The position numbers were made by a program, and so were the translations under genes. A stretch of 64,000 nucleotides of DNA. It comes from Piper betle. Lineage: Eukaryota > Streptophyta > Magnoliopsida > Piperales > Piperaceae. Shown here piece by piece: positions 60,413 through 64,000 of this stretch; position 1 is the first letter of the stretch; the number at the start of each line of letters is the position of its first letter. The notes beneath the pieces were generated by a model that searched no databases, was not told where the DNA came from, and was given only the letters and a program-made list of their open reading frames with translations. The stretch lies in assembly GCA_033002965.1 (NCBI GenBank), contig JAURVB010013144.1, positions 44,647 to 108,646 of the forward strand. Direction: 5' to 3'.

Positions 60413-60840
60413 GCAAGAGCTCTATTTTGTGCACTAAGAACAGACGGCCTTTTATGCCTCTTTGCTTCTAGTTCTCTGATCGTTTCTGGTGTGTGTAATG
60501 TAGGTTGGAAGGAGGAAAGGGAAGGTAGTTATGTTAGTTGGAATGGGGAAGGGTAAAAGAGTAATTGCATAATTTTGAATGTATATAAAAGGCGGGAAAG
60601 GGGTGAATTGTGTAACTTTTGAATTACTGAATTGAATTTCGTTTCTTGATCAAGAAGCAATTCTTGTTCTTCTTCTCCACCAGTTTCTTCCCCAAAACCT
60701 AAGTCTCTTCTCGACTTGAATTGAAAACTCTGCTTGTCCTCTGTTTTTGGATCCATCGATGGCACCAACTAAGCAGAACAACAAGCATGGCAAGGGGAAG
60801 GAGTTGATCCTTAGTCCAACTGAGTTAGATCATAACAAAT

Positions 60841-60852
60841 TGGTATCAGAGC
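60841..60852 (+). other. iMet-tRNA primer binding site of G3
   Basis: TGGTATCAGAGC lies three bases after the inferred LTR end. It is read in frame inside the long open frame that begins at 60747. Confidence 0.85.
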
Positions 60853-60893
60853 AGGAGGAGGGAAGAGGAGATTCGTCACCAAGATCCACGGAA

Positions 60894-63479
60894 ATGGCTG
60901 AAATGAGGAAAGTCCAAGCTCAACTCTTATCTGTTTTTTCTGAAATGACTGCAAAATTTGATAGGTTACTGAATTCTAGAATTGATACTGATGATAAAAC
61001 TGATAATGGAATGAAAGATCGTGTAGAAATGCATACTCCTAGGGTGTTTGGTGACAGAATTGTTGCAGATAGGGAAAAATCTCAGGCTCGATCATCAATT
61101 CCACAAAATGGTGAAAAGCTGTGGAACACAAATAGAATGGGGAATGATTGCAGCAGTTCGAGTGCTCAGGATGATTGTTTGAAGGGATCTAAAATGTCCT
61201 TTCCTAAGTATGATGGCACTAAGGATCCTATACCTTGGTTCAGCCGATGTGATAAGTATTTTAAGCTGCATAGAATTAAGGAACATCTCAAAGTGGATCT
61301 GGCCAGCTTCCATATGGAAGATGATGCACAAATATGGTTTGACATGTTCCAGGAGCAACAAGGGGAGTTCGATTGGGATCAGCTGAAAGAGGCAATGAAT
61401 TTACAGTTTGGACCTACTGAATATGATGATTTTTATGGAGATTTGACACGATTGAAGCAAGACACCTCTGTGAGAGAGTATACACTCACGTTTAATAGGC
61501 TAGCCACTCGAGCTGGGAGTATGACAGAAAAACAAAAGATAAGCAGTTATACCTGTGGACTAAAAGATCAGCTACGTCTGGAGGTGAAATCGCAGAAGCC
61601 GACATCATTGCTTGATGCTCAAGGTTTGGCCAAACACTTTGAGCATAAGTTCGTTCGGGAGAACAGACAATTTGGAAAAATGATGAAATGGAACATGGAA
61701 AGCAGTTCAATGGGGGGCAGGAAAAGTGAAGTTCCTATCCATGGTACTGGAGAAAAGGTGAACAATAAAAGCACTTACAATGACTACTTGGGACAAAGGA
61801 AATTCACAATGAAACAGTTGCAAGAAAGGAAAGAATTGGGACTTTGTTTCAAATGTGATGAGAAATATACTGTGGGACATAAGTGTAAACAATTATTCTG
61901 GATTGAAGTGGTGCCTGATGAAGATGGATCAGATGAAGAGGGTAGTGAGGCTGAAAAATCTGAAGTGGTATCAAACTCTGCCGTACCTGCTATATCCCTG
62001 AATGCCCTGACTGGAATGTCCACCTTGAACACCATGAGGATGTTGGGAAGAATAGGTGGACAACAGGTATCTATCCTCATTGATTCAGGAAGTTCTCATA
62101 ATTTTTTGAATGAGAGGGTAGTGCAGAAATTAAACATACCAATTCAGAGTAGGGGCAGCATGAAGGTGCAAGTAGCCAATGGAGATCAAATGAGTTGTGG
62201 GGGAAAATGTTTAGGAATCACATTGGATCTACCAACACACAAGATAGTAACTGATTTTTTCGTGCTACAGCTGGAAGAATTCGATGTGGTGTTGGGAATA
62301 CAGTGGCTGAAGACATTAGGATCCATCATTTGGAATTTTGAATCATTAACAATGTCATTCAAGGATAACCAAAAGAATGTTGAATTACAAGGATTGTACA
62401 GCCCTCGAGGGCAGATTTGTGACAAAAAGCAAATGAGACGTATTATAAAGAAGAGGAAGCATGGGATACTAATGAGTTTACAGCTGACTGACAATTCGAT
62501 AGCAGAACAACAAAGGAATGACTTACAGCAGGTACAATTGAAGCAGTTGAATCAAATGTTGCATAACTTTGAAGCTGTATTTCAAATACCAACAAAGCTA
62601 CCTCCAAAAAGAATACAAGATCATAGAATCACATTGAAGGAAGGGACAGGACCAGTAGCTGTGAAACCCTATAGGTATCCATATTTTCAGAAAAGTGAAT
62701 TGGAAAAACAGGTTAGGGATCTTATGGCCAGAGGAGTTATACAAGTTACCTCAAGTCCATATTCGTCACCTGTGTTGTTAGTAAAAAAAGATGGCAGTTG
62801 GAGAATGTGCATTGACTATAGAGCCTTGAATAAGATCACCATAAAAGACAAATTTCCAATCCCCAATATTGATGAATTGCTGGATGAGTTGTATGGTTCA
62901 TCTTATTTCTCAAAGTTGGACTTAAGATCAGGTTATCACCAAATTAGAATGCATGAAGAAGATGTGCATAAGACTGCATTTCGAACACATCAGGGACATT
63001 ACGAGTTTAAGGTCATGCCCTTTGGATTGTCCAATGCCCCTTCTACTTTTCAAGCCTTGATGAATGATGTCTTTGATGAATATCTCAGGAAGTTCATTCT
63101 AGTTTTCTTTGATGACATATTAATATACAGCAGATCATGGACGGATCATTTGGAACACATCAAACAGGCTTTAGACAAGTTGTTAGCTCATGAATTGTAT
63201 GCTCGAAAGGAAAAATGTCAGTTTGGAATGAGAAAGATACAATATCTAGGGCATATGATTTCAGAAGATGGGGTGGGTGTTGACATGGAGAAAATTGCAG
63301 CAATTGAAAGGTGGCCAATCCCAAGATCTGTAAAGCAGGTAAGGGGTTTTTTAGGGCTGGCTGGATATTATAGAAAATTTATAAATCAGTTTGGCATGAT
63401 TGCAGCTCCATTAACTGACTTGCTTAAAAAAATGCGTTTAACTGGAATCAAGGGGCAGCAGACTCTTTTGAGAAATTAA
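60894..63479 (+). CDS. G3 gag-protease-RT polyprotein, ends early by a frameshift
   Basis: The open frame runs from 60747, but its first 49 codons lie in the LTR and across the primer site. The first ATG after the primer site, at 60894, is the likelier gag start. Gag has FPKYDGTKDPIPWFSRCDKYF and a zinc knuckle of the form CFKCDEKYTVGHKC (61846-61890). The protease has LIDSGSSHNFL (about 62070-62105). Reverse transcriptase has YRALNKIT, the catalytic FFDDILIYS (about 63100-63130) and [12 protein letters not shown]. The normal reading is left at the seven-A run 63426-63432, after which the frame gives a short unrelated tail and stops. This is one base short of the run needed to continue, so the copy is probably inactive. 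Confidence 0.88.
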   Translation: MAEMRKVQAQLLSVFSEMTAKFDRLLNSRIDTDDKTDNGMKDRVEMHTPRVFGDRIVADREKSQARSSIPQNGEKLWNTNRMGNDCSSSSAQDDCLKGSKMSFPKYDGTKDPIPWFSRCDKYFKLHRIKEHLKVDLASFHMEDDAQIWFDMFQEQQGEFDWDQLKEAMNLQFGPTEYDDFYGDLTRLKQDTSVREYTLTFNRLATRAGSMTEKQKISSYTCGLKDQLRLEVKSQKPTSLLDAQGLAKHFEHKFVRENRQFGKMMKWNMESSSMGGRKSEVPIHGTGEKVNNKSTYNDYLGQRKFTMKQLQERKELGLCFKCDEKYTVGHKCKQLFWIEVVPDEDGSDEEGSEAEKSEVVSNSAVPAISLNALTGMSTLNTMRMLGRIGGQQVSILIDSGSSHNFLNERVVQKLNIPIQSRGSMKVQVANGDQMSCGGKCLGITLDLPTHKIVTDFFVLQLEEFDVVLGIQWLKTLGSIIWNFESLTMSFKDNQKNVELQGLYSPRGQICDKKQMRRIIKKRKHGILMSLQLTDNSIAEQQRNDLQQVQLKQLNQMLHNFEAVFQIPTKLPPKRIQDHRITLKEGTGPVAVKPYRYPYFQKSELEKQVRDLMARGVIQVTSSPYSSPVLLVKKDGSWRMCIDYRALNKITIKDKFPIPNIDELLDELYGSSYFSKLDLRSGYHQIRMHEEDVHKTAFRTHQGHYEFKVMPFGLSNAPSTFQALMNDVFDEYLRKFILVFFDDILIYSRSWTDHLEHIKQALDKLLAHELYARKEKCQFGMRKIQYLGHMISEDGVGVDMEKIAAIERWPIPRSVKQVRGFLGLAGYYRKFINQFGMIAAPLTDLLKKMRLTGIKGQQTLLRN

Positions 63480-64000
63480 AGATAGCTCTTACACATGCTC
63501 CAGTGTTGGCATTGCCGAATTTTGCATTACCTTTTACAGTTGAGTGTGATGCTAGTGGAAGTGGCATTGGAGCTGTACTGATGCAGGAAAGTAAACCTAT
63601 TGCTTTTTACAGTAAGAGATTGCATGGTCGCCATGTTTCCATGTCAACTTATGAAAAAGAAATGTTGGCATTAGTCCTGGCAATCCAGAAGTGGAGGCAT
63701 TATTTGTTAGGAAGATCCTTTGTGGTAAGAACTGATCATTCGAGTTTGAAATTTTTATGGGAGCAGCCAATCCACACTGTGGCCCAACAGAAATGGCTAA
63801 CCAAGCTTTTAGGGTTTGATTTCACCATAGAATATAAACCTGGTAAGGAAAACAAAGTGGCTGATGCTCTTTCAAGACAGTTTGAGTCAGTTCGAATGGA
63901 TGATTGTAAAACAGGGAAAGGAAAAGGTTCAAAAACAGGTGCACTTACTTCGGATCAAGATAGTGGGAATGAAGGATTCTTAGCTGCTATTTCTACACCC
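63431..64000 (+). pseudogene. G3 RNase H region in the shifted frame, running off the window
   Basis: This frame directly continues the RT of G3. It shows the RNase H domain: FTVECDASGSGIGAVLMQ, the second acidic residue in STYEKEMLALVLAIQKWRHYL, and VRTDHSSLKFL. Its end is marked by PGKENKVADALSRQ. No stop occurs before 64000. The integrase is expected just beyond the window. Confidence 0.88.

Larger units (their letters stand above)
60533..64000 (+). mobile_element. Reina-like gypsy element G3, right end outside the window
   Basis: The left LTR is about 60533-60837. It starts TGTTAGTTGGAATGGGG, has a TATA motif GTATATAAAAG near 60580 and ends GATCATAACA. It is followed by a TGGTATCAGAGC primer site at 60841-60852. 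The gag-pol coding region follows and runs past the window end. The protein sequence groups with Reina-type chromoviruses. The LTR start is inferred from the TGTTA/TAACA ends alone, as the second LTR is not in the window. Confidence 0.8.

Overview
The window is nuclear DNA of a flowering plant: spliced genes with short introns, plastid-targeted and GPI-anchored proteins, iMet-tRNA primed LTR retrotransposons and a hAT-like element. The acyl carrier protein has the 'EEAF' style seen in monocots, but I do not claim a lineage. No bacterial feature and no new defence or metabolic system was found. The unusual content is transposable-element architecture.

Positions 1-42,738 are almost entirely nested LTR elements, and most of the insertion order can be rebuilt from target-site duplications (TSDs). 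The base layer is a decayed plus-strand Ty3/gypsy element (G0). Its RNase H region was split by a minus-strand solo LTR (S0, 938-12569, TSD CTATG/CTACG). S0 later received three more solo LTRs: S1 1191-4146; S2 5139-7470, TSD CAGTA; S3 8604-11742, TSD ACAAG. A whole minus-strand gypsy element (G2, 12571-33336, TSD TACAC) then landed at the S0 edge. G2 carries an L1-type solo LTR (15656-17787) that itself holds a TRIM array (T2, 16197-17084, TSD GGCTC). The 5' LTR of G2 holds a young intact Tekay/Del-like element (G1, 23843-32099, TSD CATTC) with one 1545-residue gag-pol frame. The G0 integrase further right is split by a non-autonomous LTR-LTR element (L1, 34333-37845, TSD GAATA/GAAGA). A decayed LTR (38813-42738) then holds a four-LTR TRIM array (T3, 39306-40534, TSD CTTCT). 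A third TRIM array (T1) runs in from the left edge.

Positions 42,739-55,600 form a gene island with three minus-strand genes: plastid acyl carrier protein (43794-46282, 4 exons), an early-nodulin-like phytocyanin (51158-51869, 2 exons) and a kinesin-14 (52690-55544, 10 coding exons, two introns with GC donors). A hAT-like non-autonomous element (46624-47564, TSD ATACCCTC) sits just upstream of the ACP promoter.

Positions 55,600-60,500 are AT-rich and mostly featureless, with one decayed TRIM-like LTR and one unrecognised small frame. From about 60,533 a Reina-like chromovirus (G3) runs off the right edge. Its frame is broken by one missing base in an A run near 63,426.
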